DNA of 64,000 bases from Gnetum montanum (Eukaryota > Streptophyta > Gnetopsida > Gnetales > Gnetaceae). Below the pieces are notes generated by a model. The model worked only from the letters and a program-made list of their open reading frames with translations, made no database searches and was not told the origin of the DNA. Location: contig MNCI01022555.1 in NCBI GenBank assembly GCA_015680685.1, forward strand, positions 2,264 to 66,263, written 5' to 3'. The translations under genes and the position numbers were made by a program. This document shows positions 11,601 to 23,959 of this stretch, in pieces; positions within the stretch are counted from its first letter, which is position 1; every line of letters begins with the position of its first letter.

Positions 11601-12822
11601 TGAACCCCCTGTTCATGAATTTTTGAAAGACTTTTGTAAAGCATCATTGATATATTGGATGGGAAAGAAATGTATTTTATTTTCTAGAGTGACCTAGGCC
11701 CAAATATGATAATCAGTGACTAAATTAATCTCATCACTTGAACAAAAATTTAAAGTTAAAATAAAACTTCTATGAGGGAACTTGAGGTTTGAAGCCTTTG
11801 AAATGATGTTTCTGTATCCCTAGGCCTTTACTAGATTATCTAGTAGTAGTTTGATGGTTCTTCTAGATTTGAGATGGTTTCAAAACTTGTCACTCAACAC
11901 CTCCTCATTGAAATAATGAGCTTCTATTGCTGCAATGTCTAGTTCTATTATTCCATAGAGCTCATATGGCTTCTTAATGCCAATGTCAATATAGTGATGT
12001 TGCAACTTGTCTTAAATCACAAGTGATTTAAGACATCTTTGATGAGGTTTTCATTGGGCTTGAAGATAAGTTTGTAGAAGTCCTTTTTTCTTGTATAGTT
12101 CTTCACAATTCTTCTATTGATTCTATAGACTGAAGGATTGATTTTTCTATTAAATCATGATCTTTGTCAAGGCTAAATAAATTTTATTTTTTCACTTCTA
12201 GCTTTAATTGCATGACATCAATCCATTGTTAAAGCTAATAAATATTTAGATCAAACTATTGTGGGTACCTAGAGAAAGCAAATATATAGATATCCTAGAA
12301 TTTCTGAGGCACCTATTCTTTCTTCTTGTGAGACATTTTGGCTATTTTTCCAATGTATTTTGTAAGAACTCTAGAAATATTCCTTCATAATTAAATGATA
12401 GCTTTATCATAATTCTTAGCTTTGTTTAGTTCTTGGCTCTATTTGTAAATGGATGCATAGGAACATTTTGATTATATGGAAAAGGCCATCTTGATTTTTC
12501 CTATAAATTTTTTTAGCTCATAAAATTGGTTTGTAGAATGATTTTAGTTTGTACAATTCTTTTATTTCTAATTTAGGTTGACATGTGAAATGGATTGTAG
12601 CTATCTTGTATAAGTCCTTCAGTGCTTATGTCAACTTGTAGAACTAGTTTTAAGCTTGCTTGTAGAGTTAAATTTTAGTTCTAAAGATTTGTTCTATAAA
12701 ACATTTGATGTGGTAGAATGATTGTAGAGCTTCTTCATATAACCAAATTTTATTTCTATGAGTTTTGTCATATCCTTTGGCTCTGTAATAACCTAAGCTA
12801 GATTAAAATATAATGCACATGT
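8696..12822 (-). repeat. ORF-LTR family LTR fragment, copy 1
   Basis: This block runs parallel to 57623-61860 and, for part of its length, to 39476-41620, all on the minus strand. Examples are the shared ACTTTAGGCTTTATATAGCAA block (9459) against CTATGGGCTTTATATAATAA (58488), and CTAAGCTAGATTAAAAT (12791) against the same words at 41595. Its low-coordinate end coincides with the place where the 57-62 kb copy reaches its primer site, as expected for an LTR end. Its high end stops inside the LTR, next to the Tat integrase. It contains ORF A copy 1. Exact ends need alignment. Confidence 0.6.
9662..12336 (-). pseudogene. ORF A copy 1 (unknown protein inside LTR)
   Basis: The minus-strand ATG at 12336-12334 starts MSHKKKE, matching MSHKEKEE of copy 3 (61433) and the start of copy 2 (41225). 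Recognisable shared stretches include DHDLIEK (12130 region), the open segment 11444-11647 (AQRRAHLEDPCYDFFL against RAQLEDPxYDFFL), MTNERFSLDGVEYARVRAMRKKK-like wording near 10730, and the last segment 9662-9856 with MSETTKKKLELEQV. The second half is rich in Lys, Glu and Leu and looks coiled-coil. I do not recognise the family. Stops and frameshifts are frequent, so only a decayed protein of roughly 850-900 residues can be inferred. Confidence 0.5.
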
Positions 12823-14036
12823 GCGTGTATTAAACTTGTAATCTTTAGTAATTTCAAGATGAACTCTATTTAGATAGGAATGATTGACTAGATTGGCTAA
12901 CTCATTCCCATTTATGTTTACTATTATAGAGGCTCCATTGCCATAGACCTTGGTGATCAAGAAGGGCCCTTCCTAGCTAGTTGAAGATTTGTCCACATGC
13001 TAATCTTTCATTTTTTTAGGTCATGGTGGTGCTATTGCTTCTGCCTCTCCTTGTATCACTCAATGTGATCAAGCATTCATACTCATTTCTTCTCCACCAA
13101 GTCTAGGTCCATGGTACTTAGCTCCTTGTTCTATTCATCATTGATGATGTCTAATAAAACCACTCTAAATGATGGAACCTACAATTCAAAAGGAAAAATA
13201 GCTTTAAACCCATAAACTAGGCTATATGGAGTTACACCAATTGTGGTTTGATAGCTTGTTCAATAGGCCCAAAGTGCATGGACAAGCCACTCATGCTACT
13301 TGCATCTTCTACTATTTAGCATCTTTTTAAGCAAGTTTATGATGGCCTTGTTGCTAGCTTTAGCTTGTTTATTAGCTTGAGAGTAGTACAGTGACAAAAA
13401 GGAATGCTTAATGCCTCTATCATGACAAAATTTTTTCGTTTCCTAGCTGCTAAACTATGGTGTATTATTCATGACTATGATCATGGGTATGCCAAAATAG
13501 GCTACTATGTTGTCTAGTATAAATCTACAGACTTGTTGAGACATTGTCTTCCTTAGGGAAATAACTTCAACCCACTTTGTGAAGTATTCAATTCTGTTGA
13601 TGATGAGGCTATGCCTTGTGGGAGACTTAGGCATTTTAGGTCCAATAATATTCAACCACCACCATTGGAATGGCTAGGTTATCTAAGTGATATGTAACTT
13701 AATTGGTGGCACATGTACTAGGTTACAATGTCATTGATAAGTATAATAAGTCTTAACCTTCTACAAGAAATTTTTTTTCATATAGGGCAAGTAATAGCCT
13801 AGCCATCTAATCTTAGCAGCCATGGCTCTAGGTCTTATATGTCCTCCACATATACCCTCATGAATGTGCTCAAGGATAGTGTGGGCTTCATTTTTTCCTA
13901 ATAACACTAACAATATACCATCATAAGATCATCAACATAATGTGTTATTGCCTACTATGACATATTATTGTAATCATTTACGTACAATGTCCTTTTGAGA
14001 AGTAGTCAAGCCTTGTAGATATTCACCATACATAAG
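12823..14036 (-). pseudogene. Tat integrase remnant
   Basis: The clearest stretch is 13455-13655 on the minus strand: NIIGPKMPKSPTRH, EYFTKWVEV, then FGIPMIIVMNN, corresponding to the integrase catalytic core around its first two acidic residues. The zinc-binding N-terminus is at about 13880-13800 (FMRVYVEDI, matching HEGxCGGHI) and the C-terminal tail at 12960-12830 (KGPFLITKVYGNGA). The N1 insertion at 14036/23009 falls between the second RNase H and this domain; the reading continues on both sides. Many stops. Confidence 0.75.
14032..14036. other. Target site duplication ATAAG (left of N1)
   Basis: ATAAG directly before the N1 5' LTR is repeated exactly at 23009-23013, directly after the 3' LTR. 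Five-base duplications are what Ty3/gypsy integrases produce, so N1 is an insertion with both ends preserved. Confidence 0.9.
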
Positions 14037-14847
14037 TGATGAATCGTGGTTTTCCAAGCCCTAATATCAGTTACATGATATTGGGTATGCGATATCGTGG
14101 CTTGGATATGATATCATATACAAGATATTGTGATTCCTATGTTAGCCTATAAATACAACACTTAGGTGCACAGTTGACAAGGATTTTAGGAAAGTCCTTT
14201 TGGTAGTTTAGTTTTTAGTTTTTAGTTTCTTTCTTTCAAGCTAGTTATTCCTAGTGCATGCCCATAGTGTGACGTTTGTAATTGCATGACACCTTTGTTT
14301 GAGTGTGATGTACTTGGACACGTGCATGACTAGCAATAAAGATTGAGATTACTTTTATCATTGCAACATTCACTTAGATTAATTTTTGTTGTTTGAATTA
14401 TTTAATGCCTTCTTTAGTAATAGTTTGATTTATTTTTATTTACTATTCTTGTCATTAAGTGGAATGTGTACACCTTAATCACAAGTGTTTAAGTGTGAAT
14501 ACTTGACACACTCAGTAGTAATCCCATGAAGTCCAAGATGTGTATGGATGGTTAAGGACAAATACCATTACCATAGGCCAATTTAGGTTTTTCTTTCATT
14601 ATTAGTTTAATCAATTTATCTTTTCTATCATCAGGAGTGACATAGAAATAGGACAACATCATATGGTTCACTCTAGACTAAACCATACGTGACAAAGCTA
14701 CTACTAGTCTAGGTTGGAAGATAGTGAACTATGATCAATGTATAACTGTCTAGGTGCTACAACTAGTCCATCCATGGAGTTTTATTGGATTGCATGTACA
14801 CATTTGTATTTGTATGGCTGGGCCTAGGGGTACCTCCTCACTAAGCA
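14037..14847 (+). repeat. N1 5' LTR
   Basis: Begins TGATGAATCGTGG and ends CACTAAGCA; the 3' copy ends ACTCATCA. The U3 carries several GATATC-type palindromes at about 14066-14130. A TATAAATA box follows at 14148-14155. It aligns by eye over its whole length with 22197-23008. Confidence 0.9.
14148..14155 (+). promoter_or_regulatory. N1 5' LTR TATA box
   Basis: TATAAATA just after the GATATC palindromes. The same word is at 22308-22315 in the 3' LTR and at matching places in the other family LTRs. Confidence 0.75.
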
Positions 14848-14848
14848 T

Positions 14849-14866
14849 TGGCATTGTTGCCAGGCA
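14849..14866 (+). other. N1 primer binding site (tRNA-Asp type)
   Basis: TGGCATTGTTGCCAGGCA starts two bases after the LTR end. It differs from the tRNA-Asp complement TGGCGCCGTTGCCGGGGA at a few positions, mostly transitions. Confidence 0.8.
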
Positions 14867-14972
14867 TGGTGCTAGTTATCTAGATTAGTTATATTACAAA
14901 AGATCACTATAAAAGGGTATTAATGATATATCTTTCAAGAATTATTCAAACACACACCACAAATTGACAACA

Positions 14973-17270
14973 ATGTCTCACTCACACAAAAATGATTATG
15001 AATTATATAGTGCATCTATTCATTAGAGAACTAATAAAATATACAATGAAGAAGGTTGGAGTGATCCACCTTATGAAAGGATTTTTCATGACCATGGCCA
15101 TCCTAATGACACTCAAAGACTACAGTCACCTAAGGTAGACAATCTTGAAGAAGATGACATTAGTCCTAAACTAGGGAAGGCCTCAAGGCCTAAGAACTCC
15201 TCAATACTTAGAAATGATAAACTAAGGAACCTTGAGGAACATTATAGAATTCATGGCTATCCTACCACTTTTCATCTTCCTCCTCAACTTCAACATTTAG
15301 TTTTGATGAAGATGAACGTATGTATAGAGATAGAGCCCCACAAAAGGATCAAAATAATAGCAAAAATCAAACCCACAGACACACTTAAGGTCATCCACAT
15401 GAACACAAGCCCCATCATCACCATCGATCAAATAGAAATTTTAATCACAACTTATCTAATGATGATAAACGCCTGTTAGTCCTTAAAAGCCTAATGCACA
15501 TATCTCATAGACATTATAAGAAGATTCAACTACCTAAGCTCAACTTGAATAATATTCCAAAATTTGCAAGAGGCTATGATTCAGATCTACAACATCATTT
15601 ACAAGCCTTCCATGATTCTTGTGTGCTCAACAATGTGGACAGTAAATGGCAAAAGCTTAAGCTCTTTTCTAGGATACCAATCGATAAAGCCAAAGTGTGG
15701 TATAGCTCATTGGAACCAAATTCAATTAGACGATGGTCAACAATGTTAGAAATTTTCAATAAAAGATACCAAACCTATGTGTAAGTGTCTGCCTTAAGGA
15801 GAAAAATCCAAAGATGGAAACAAAAATAATAGGGACCTTTGGACATGGCCTTAGATAGATACTATGCCTTACTAAATAAATGTCCAGGTCATAGGTTCTC
15901 CAAGAAAGAGCAAATACTCCAAATTATAGATGGGCTTAGCAATGAAACAAGGGTGAACCTTGGAAAGTATGCTTGAGGACAACTATATAAGCTTCATGCC
16001 CACTAGGTCAAAGAACTAATAAAGTGTCTACCAAAAGAAGAGAGAGAATTATCTAAATGGGAGAATGCTAAAGTATTTGAGTGGGACCCAACTCTAGAAA
16101 TAACAAAGATCCAGAACTACAAGGAAGAGGAAGCAACCAATTCTGAAAGGGTGATATAGTCCCAACATTTGCCAATACAAAAATCAATAGATGAAATTGA
16201 GGCAAAGCATAAGAATATGGGAAACTGAACAAAGTGTGAAATTAGGAGAAATTTTTAGGGAGAGGGTCATCCAAAATAGACCTGGCAATTGAAAAAAATA
16301 GAGGGCATAGAAATCAAAAACAATTAAGAACACTATTTGGAAACTAGGAAGAATGGCTAAGGGTAACAAGGCTAAAGGCTCAACTACAGATAATGAGGAT
16401 GGTTGTGAATTTTTTTTATATGACCATCCAAAGGGCCATTTCCTAGTCTTGTCACATCTATATGAGCATTGGGCAGGGAATCTACACCCAAAATTTGTAC
16501 AAAGTTATCGATTTAGGTGCACCCCCATTTCACAAGATAATTATGAACAACCCCATAACTCATGGTACTATCCTAAGGGGAGCTATTAATAGCCTCCACA
16601 TTTTGCTCCACCATAGTGGAAAAACTCACCAGAGTGGGGGAGGCCACCATCTAACTAGCCACATCCTCCTTGTTTGCCAAAACCAAATGCCTACTATGTT
16701 CAACATCCTATTTCTCCAATCAATTCTAAATCCTCTACCTCCAATCACCGTTATCACTCTTCTAAGTACCATTGACCCATGTCTTCTCCTGAGGGATCAC
16801 CACCTCATACTTCTCACACTTCTCCTCACCCTTGGTATTCTCATCCTTCACCTCCTTCTACACCACCATCAGATGTATCGGATTGTTCCACACCACTATG
16901 CTAACCAACGGATGTAACTTGTGCTACTACTATTAATGAAAGTAGGTTTCCTATGTAATGTTGTAAGTGTCCCTTCTTTAGGCATGACCATAGAAAGAAG
17001 AATCATGCTTCCAAACCTACTCCACCCTCTAAACTAGCCCAAGGTCAACTTGGTGCCACACCTTCCATAGCTCCATTAATAGCCCTTGTCACTATACCTA
17101 GGCCTCCACTCCACCAGATCTAATGAATTCACCAATGTGAAGAGACACACAGGTCCATGTGTACTACCATATAGTCAAGGGTGTCATAGTGGGTTGGATT
17201 TCCCTCATAATTTACACACACCATCTAAGCTACCCCATTATACTTTCTATAATCAAGTGTGTGATCGATG
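14973..17270 (+). pseudogene. N1 gag remnant
   Basis: The start ATG at 14973 (MSHSHKNDYEL) is about 125 bases after the LTR, as in the related elements. The gag capsid-like domain lies in 15494-15784 (LQHHLQAFHDS, WQKLKLFSRIPIDKA, WYSSLEP, RRWSTMLEIFNKRYQTY), followed after stops by ALLNKCPGHRF and IIDGLSNETR near 15860-15950. Downstream (16353-16920) comes the DHPKGHF motif and a Pro/His/Ser-rich tail. A CKCPFFRHDHRKK-like Cys/His stretch near 16960-17000 may be a degenerate zinc knuckle. Stops and frameshifts are many. Closest relatives in the window are N2 gag (49694-50056) and A1 gag. Confidence 0.8.
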
Positions 17271-17399
17271 ATTTCTCTACCTAGACACCATACCACTAGT
17301 AGACACCTAGTGGCTGGAGCATGAAGGGTTCCTAACGTTTCATACATGCATGGATCCTATTCATCCACTTATTAATCCTAGCCATGACCAAATGTTTAG

Positions 17400-19300
17400 T
17401 TGTGGGGGGTCACCCTCATTCTAATTTCTAGGATTCTTAAGTGTTATTTTATCTTTTTTTTTATGATTTTTTGTCATTTCTCTATTTCTTTTACTTTTTC
17501 TATTGTTGTTTTCAATTTTCCATTGTAATCTTGACCATGAATAAGTTGATCTTGCTACCCATTAAGGTGAGGTTTTTCACTATGTTTTCTAGTCATAAGG
17601 GACTGATTATTTGGACATTAAGACCATGACATCCATCCACCTATTCCATTAATAAGAGGTTTGTGCTTTGGTCACAATGGTAATCTCTTTCATCATCCAA
17701 CTATAAATAATTTGATAATCATTGTGTCTAGAGAGACAAGTGAAGGACCAAGGTGGAATGACAAGGGTGTGACATCAAGGGGATTCGTAGATTCTCTTTG
17801 GCTACTTCTATATGTTCTATCTTGTTGCTAAGGTTCTAACTATATCTTTGTAGATCTAATGAGAAATGGAAGTAAGAGCAACTAAAAATGGCACTAAATA
17901 AGCTTTTGTGGGTTCCACTAGAAAGACATGCACCCATGCCTAAAGGTAGGTGACTTCATAGATCCATAGAAGAAAAAAGAGAAGAAGTGTTCCATCATGA
18001 TGTTCCTCCCTTACTCCTCCCTTGAACAAAATTCCAAGTAATGTTACTCCTTGCAACTCTAGTAGACTTATGGTTGTTTGTTGATGGGATGAAGAGATGT
18101 GGTGTCACTATAATGTGGTATGGACTTGGTCTAAAACTTGGAAAGCCACACACATGGTTATTTAACCACTAGTTACACACAAGATTCCATTGTGACCATC
18201 ATTAGAAACCTCATGCCCTAATTTTTGCAATCCCTTCTATAGTCCATCTCATCTCATTGTTAGAATGTTCATAACTTGTGGTTGATGTAATGTAGAGTTA
18301 TTATCTCAACTCTGTGATTCTAACATGTGTGTTTTGTTCATAGCTATATGTTGCATTCAACTTCTCTAGTGCCCACAAACATTAGAGGTGTGGTTCCACA
18401 AGGGCATCATAGGCTAGAGCCTGCTTTAGGGAGGATCCACTTATGTAACTTCTATAACTTGTCCCTGTTGCACATGATCACATTATTTTACACTCTCTGA
18501 CTACTCACCTAATCAAACTATCCTTTCCCTTATCATTTTAATCAATCATTTCTCAATAATTACTATACACCCTTCATCCTAGGCTCTTTTCACAAATTTT
18601 AATATATGACTCCACCATGACATACTTTTGGTGCCTCAAAATTAATTTTCAAAATACCCTAGACCTTCCAGTTTAATCTCAAATCCTTTATTAAATATCA
18701 AAAATTCATTATTTCCACTCAGTCACTACATTGGTGCATGTGTTACGACCCTACCTACTTCAATGTTCATTTCCTTCATTTGCCACTAGGGGAGAAATTG
18801 AAATTTTTCTTTGTAACTTAGAGCTTTACCTCTCCATCTTCCAAGTCCAATATCTAGCTTCCTAACATTCTAATTTCAATTCTGTCTAACCTATTTGAAC
18901 TCAGAGTGTTCCACTAAGTCATGGGGGGATACTGCAATAGGAAGTGCACATACTTTTTTTTTTATGAAATCTGCTATCATTTGAGGGATATCATAGGGGT
19001 AATAAATTCAATATTTACTAAAAAAAAAATTTTATGTTTAAATTCCAAGTGAATTTTCATCAATCACCTAGGCCACCCAAACAATTGTAAGTGCCACATG
19101 TAAAAACTTTGATGAAACCCAATGATGTAAGGTCAACAATAACACCTTTTGGAGTCACTTCTTAGAAATATTTCCAACTCTAAAATCACACTACGTAATT
19201 ATGAACTATTAAATAAAGCAATGAGTAAGGTATGAGTTGGTAAAAATTTCTCTACACAACCTTAGTAATAGTTGATCTTTATGTGATTACAAATAGCCCC
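17400..19300 (+). other. N1 internal region without a recognisable gene
   Basis: No gene seen. It holds a G-run (GTGGGGGG at 17402), a T-rich stretch at 17445-17530, and blocks shared with N2: GGGTGTGACATCAAGG (17765) against GGGTGTGACTTCAAGG (52379), and GGGAGGATCCAC (18430) against GGGGAGGATCCAC (53090). A second purine patch, TCATGGGGGGATA, lies at 18918-18930. The conservation between N1 and N2 suggests an element-specific non-coding region. Confidence 0.55.
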
Positions 19301-19430
19301 AAAAAGAGGAGATCAAGTAGGACCTTCGCAAGGAGTAGCTAAATGCTCAAGAGGAGGTAGAGGCTAGGGACCTCACATAGAACATGCATAGTAGGAAGCA
19401 CACTCATTCAACATCCATTAGGAAACCCCT

Positions 19431-21990
19431 GTGATAGTTTTATCTAGCTATGCAGAAGGTGGAGAAATTAGAGCCCCAGAACCAGGGCAACATCTCACAT
19501 TGTCCCCAGAATGTCTCCAAGCCATTCAAGAGAAGTTCACCTTCTCAACCATGATTGTGGAGCTCAATTTTGAGCCTTTCACTAATTTTTCCCCTAAACC
19601 AGTGAAGACTCAACTTAAGGTGTCTCCATTGTGGCCCATTCTCTAAGAAAGTGGTGACTAGTATTTGGGTGAGACATACCAATTCTAGCATGGCAAGGAA
19701 GTAGGCACCATTGCCAATGTAGGTGGCATTCTCATTGATTTATTTGCAAGGGCCATTGCAGAGGTCTTGAATCTTCCAAATGAGGGACCAAAGGTTTCTC
19801 ATGAAACAAGATTACAACAAAGAAAATAAAGCTTATAGAGAATTGACCCTAGAAGAGAGGATGTACTTCAAGATTATCACTTATCACATTTTCCCCACCA
19901 AAGGCTTAAACAGAATATCTACTTATGTAGCATGGGATAGTGAAATTTTGATGAAAAAATTCAATGCAAATTTGCCCCATTATATTCGATGGAAATACTA
20001 AGGTGGTTCGAAGAAAGAAAGATAGGGAAACTTACCTTGCCTTTCCCTTATCTCAAAAAAAAGCTTTGAAAACATGTTGGAATTTTGGGCTATATGAATG
20101 ATGTTCTTAGAAAAGCCCAAAATGCTTCATAAGCTGAACTACTCAAACCATCGGCATCAAGGAAAGACGTTGGCGAGCAAATAGAGTAAGAAGAAGAGTC
20201 AACAGTTGGGCCCACTACAACTCAAATAGTAGGGCCTAGCCAATAATAGGAAGTAGGATCCAACATGCAAACCACAAGCTAGCAAGTCCAATAATCGCCA
20301 CCACCACAACAGGACTATCAACCATCTATCAGTCACCTCAAAACCATTACTGAGATAGTTAGTTGGGGAAGTCATGATGCTGAGAATTTATTTAGCATAA
20401 TTGAAGATTTCATACAACCCACTATTTCAGCTAACTCTGTGAGTGGACACATTTCATTGATTTCAAGAGGAGGTTTCTAGTGATCTCAACAGATCTCTGG
20501 GAATGTTGCATCCTTCCAAGTTAGATTAGAAGCTAGTGAAGGTGCCACAATTATGGTCATGTAGCACTAGGATGTGGTAGGCATAGCAAAGATAGTCATA
20601 GACCACATCAAAGAATCTTTTAATGTCCCTATTATACCACTAAAAAATTTCATGGGAGCACGTGATGCTCAAGTTTGGCTAATTCCTCAATGACTCCTAT
20701 AAAACATAAGGATGTTTTGGATCGCTTACTGCAACTAGGATAAGTCATAACTTCCTTATTTGACATCCCTCAAGATGTCATATCAGCACAATCAAACCTC
20801 ATTTCAACTAAAGGAAAATTGGTCATGGCTAAAGTTAGGGTCAAGCATGCAGAAGCAGAGTTACAAAGACTGCAAGAAAAGCTTGCCACCCTACAAGCTA
20901 AATAAAGGGATCCTTCCCAATTCATTGTAGTTGACTAATTGGATGTTTTCATAAATGAGAAACTAAATAAATTGTTTAAAGAGAATAAAAAGATGGCAAG
21001 GGAGAAAGAATAGGCCAATTGGGATGCTTCCAAGGCATAAGCTCAAACATACACACATGCTAAGGCTCTCAAGGTCCTACAAGAGGAGAACAAATAGCTT
21101 GCTGTTGAAAATATTTGGTTGATGATAATTAAGAAACAAAATAATGTTGTGAAAAAAAAGTTTTCAATAGATGCAAGAACAATTGACATGGATCAACCAA
21201 GATATGAATCTCTTGGCCATAGAAAATAGAACCCTTTCTATGGGGGAGGTCTGCACCATTCGTCAAAAGATGGTAATAGAGATCAGTGCATGGTAGAATG
21301 AGGCCAAGAAGCATGAGAAGTTGAAAGAGCACTTATGTGATCAGGTGGGGATGTACAAAGAAATAATCGAAAAGTAGATCCATATAGCTAAGACTCACAT
21401 TAACTCTTTCTGTACTCAACACATATGACTAACAGGCCATATTGGATAGATATGCCTTCACCCACCAAGCAAAATTGAAAAGTTGAGACCTGTAGATTCA
21501 AGAGTTAATAGAGTACATGAAGTTCCAAATCTATGATATGCCAACTTAGCCATGTTAACAACAAGGTACCTAAGAAATGAGATTGAGAAATAGGTAGCTG
21601 CCACGTATGCTAAGTATGAAACGAAGTTTGCCGAACATAAGAAAATGTTGCAAAAATTAGAAGTTGTAAACTCTAAATTAGAAGTGGCCAAAGAAAGATA
21701 TCATAATCAAATAAATCAAGAAAAAAATTTGTCTCGATGGCTAATAGATTACCATGAATTACAAGATAAATCTAAAGCCTATGAGGAGGAATGATGACAG
21801 TTTGCTGCGTGGTATGTCAAAGTGAAATGGATGTTTCCATAACTACCATGTCTATGGGAGGTGCTAGCTTCATCAAACATTGGGACATCAGCATGGACTA
21901 TGCATAATACTCAAATAGAAGAAGAGAAATTGCAAGCACTTCTCACATGTTAGCAATCTCAAAAATCTTGTAGTACCAAACAAAGGGAAA
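19431..21990 (+). pseudogene. N1 second reading frame: unknown coiled-coil protein
   Basis: Plus-strand reading after gag gives LTLSPECLQAIQEKFTFS and VSPLWPIL (19490-19640), then WHGKEVGTIANVGG (19690-19730), then an open stretch at 19780-20001 containing LTLEERMYFKIITYHIF and YVAWDSEILMKKF. From about 20700 to 21990 the wording is heavy in Glu, Lys, Gln and Leu (AEAELQRLQEKLATLQ and similar), a likely coiled coil. No transmembrane segment was evident, so I do not call it env. It occupies the place between gag and the 3' LTR where pol would be. Similar extra frames are known in plant Ty3/gypsy elements, but I cannot name this family. Frameshifted and interrupted. Confidence 0.5.
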
Positions 21991-22185
21991 GCACCAATGG
22001 AGGAGCCACCACCTCCAAAAACCACATGAGTTTCAACATTTTATACTTTGTGTTTTGTGTCCAATTTTTTGTATTCCATACTATGGCATGGTTAGTCAGT
22101 AGTATTCAATAATCCCATACCTTCATAATGTTTTGTAAGGGGCTTGTTTCTCATTATATTAACTTGAGGATGAGTTTTTATTCAC

Positions 22186-22196
22186 TTGTGGAGGTA
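22186..22196 (+). other. N1 polypurine tract (degenerate)
   Basis: TTGTGGAGGTA lies directly before the 3' LTR; N2 has CATGGAGGTA and the right-hand element CATGGGGGTA in the same place. The upstream words AGGATGAGTTTTTATTCA match the N2 and right-hand internal ends. Confidence 0.65.
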
Positions 22197-23008
22197 TGAT
22201 GAATCACAGTTTGCCAAGCCCTGATATCAGGTACGTGATATCGAGTATGCAATATCATAGCTTGGATACGATATCGTATACACACTAGCATGATTCCTAT
22301 GTTAGCCTATAAATATAGCACTTAGGCACAAAGTTGTCAAGTTTTTTAGGAAAGTCCTTTTGGTAGTTTAGTTTTCAATTTGCAGTTTCTTTCTTTCAAG
22401 CTAATTATTCCTAGTGCATGCCCATAGTGTGATGTTTGTAATTGCATAGCATCTTTGTTCTAGTGTGATGTACTTGGACATATGCATGAATAGTAATAAA
22501 GATCAAGATTAATTTCATCATTGAAACATTCACTTAGATTAATTTTTATTATTTTAATTATTTAATTCCTTCTTTAGTTAATATTTTGATTTATTGTTAT
22601 TTACTTTTCTTGTCATTAAGCGGAATGTGTATACCTTAATCACAAGTGTTTAAGTGTGAATACTTGGCACACCCAGCAGTAATACCATGAAGTGCAAGAC
22701 ATGTATGGATGGTTAAGGATGGATACCATTTCCATAGGCTAATTTAGGTTTTTCTTCCATTATTAGTTTAATAAATTTATCTTTTTTGTTATCAAGAGTA
22801 ACATAGAATTAGGACAACATCATATGCTTCACTCTGGACTAAACCATATGTGACAAAGCTACTACTAGTCTAGGTGGGAAGATAGTGAACTATGATCAAT
22901 GTATAACTGTCAAGGTGCCACAACTAGTCCATCCATAGAGCTCAACTAGATCCCACGTACATGCTCATATTCGTATGGTTGGGCGTACGGGTACCTTTCT
23001 ACTCATCA
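22197..23008 (+). repeat. N1 3' LTR
   Basis: Begins TGATGAATCACAG and ends ACTCATCA, so the termini form the inverted hexamer TGATGA/TCATCA. GATATC palindromes lie at about 22224-22285 and the TATA box at 22308-22315. Differences from the 5' LTR are mostly C/T and G/A changes, which suggests an old insertion. Confidence 0.9.
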
Positions 23009-23013
23009 ATAAG
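23009..23013. other. Target site duplication ATAAG (right of N1)
   Basis: Exact repeat of 14032-14036, directly after the N1 3' LTR. Confidence 0.9.
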
Positions 23014-23900
23014 GTAAAACTTGATATTGTCATACCATTCCCTTCAAGGGGTAGTACTGACAAAGGCTACAAAGTTATCCTTAGTGTTCTACATAATGGG
23101 AATAGCATAGTTCATGGTTAAGAAAGGTAATTTTCTAGACACATCTAACATACCATTGAGGGCTAAGGTTGCAATGGCATTAACTAGTGTGTTCTTGGTT
23201 TAGGATACATGTTGGATATTAATGTCTATATTATTATTGTATCAGTCTCTTTCCTAGGTCACAATAAGGTTGTACATGTTTAACTTTTCATGCATAAACC
23301 TCGATTTCTTGGTTAACCACAAGTTATAAATCACCTTTGATCATTAAGCATTTGATTCCTAGGTCATGAGCTACCATCATTCCCCTACTATATTGTTGGT
23401 ACATGAAAATTTGAAATGGTAAATAAAGGGTTGGATTTCACTAGTTGGGAGTGTTATGATGGTAGCAGCACTAGCCCCATGAGTAGTTGAAGCTCCATCA
23501 AAGTGCATGACCACCTCATAGCACTCAAGTACATTGTTAATAATGTTGACATGCTCATCCAAGAATTTGGGATCTATGGCTGAATGGTCCTCTACTGGTG
23601 AAATAGTAAGTTGTATGGCTATACCTTGGCCTTTCATTAATTCTTGAGAAATGTAATGAAGGTTGAATTTGACTATTATGGCTTTCCAACAAGCAACAAA
23701 ACTATTTTTATAGATCTTGGTTGTTATGGCTCTAAGTAAATTTTTTTTGCAAATGATGTTGACTTGGCTCCTAAAGAGGTAGTTCTATCACTTCTTCAAA
23801 TAGAAAATCAAGGCTAGATAATACTTCTCTACTTTGGCATATCAAGACTCATGGGTATTCAATACATGGTTTAGATAGTATACTGGAAGCTCTACTCCAT
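23014..23900 (-). pseudogene. Tat tandem RNase H domains
   Basis: The downstream RNase H is the clearer one: 23377-23637 (minus) contains EVVMHFDGAS with the first catalytic Asp at about 23498, and FSCTNNIVGE, matching the DGAS/CTNN wording of the additional RNase H found in Tat elements. The first RNase H, directly after RT at about 23640-23960, is badly decayed. From 23370 down to 23014 the reading runs on (TLVNAIATLAL, EWYDNIKFYL) towards the integrase beyond N1. The order RT, RNase H, second RNase H, integrase is normal for Tat and contrasts with the element at 44-57 kb. Confidence 0.7.
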
Positions 23901-23959
23901 CATCTCATTTCTGATAGAGGAGAGAGACAATGGATGCATCAAAGATAGCAAGGTAGATG

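Larger units (their letters stand above)
14037..23008 (+). mobile_element. Complete pol-less Athila-like element N1
   Basis: A full element of 8972 bases has two LTRs (14037-14847, 22197-23008), a tRNA-Asp-type primer site, gag, a second long reading frame and a plus-strand primer region, bounded by the duplication ATAAG. No protease, RT, RNase H or integrase was found on either strand of the interior. Gag and LTRs match the A1 family, so it probably used proteins from A1-like elements. It sits inside the Tat element between the second RNase H and integrase. Confidence 0.9.

Noticed and set aside
19431-21990. Second frame of N1 as a retroviral env
   Set aside because: No signal peptide, transmembrane segment or furin-like site could be seen; wording suggests a coiled coil.
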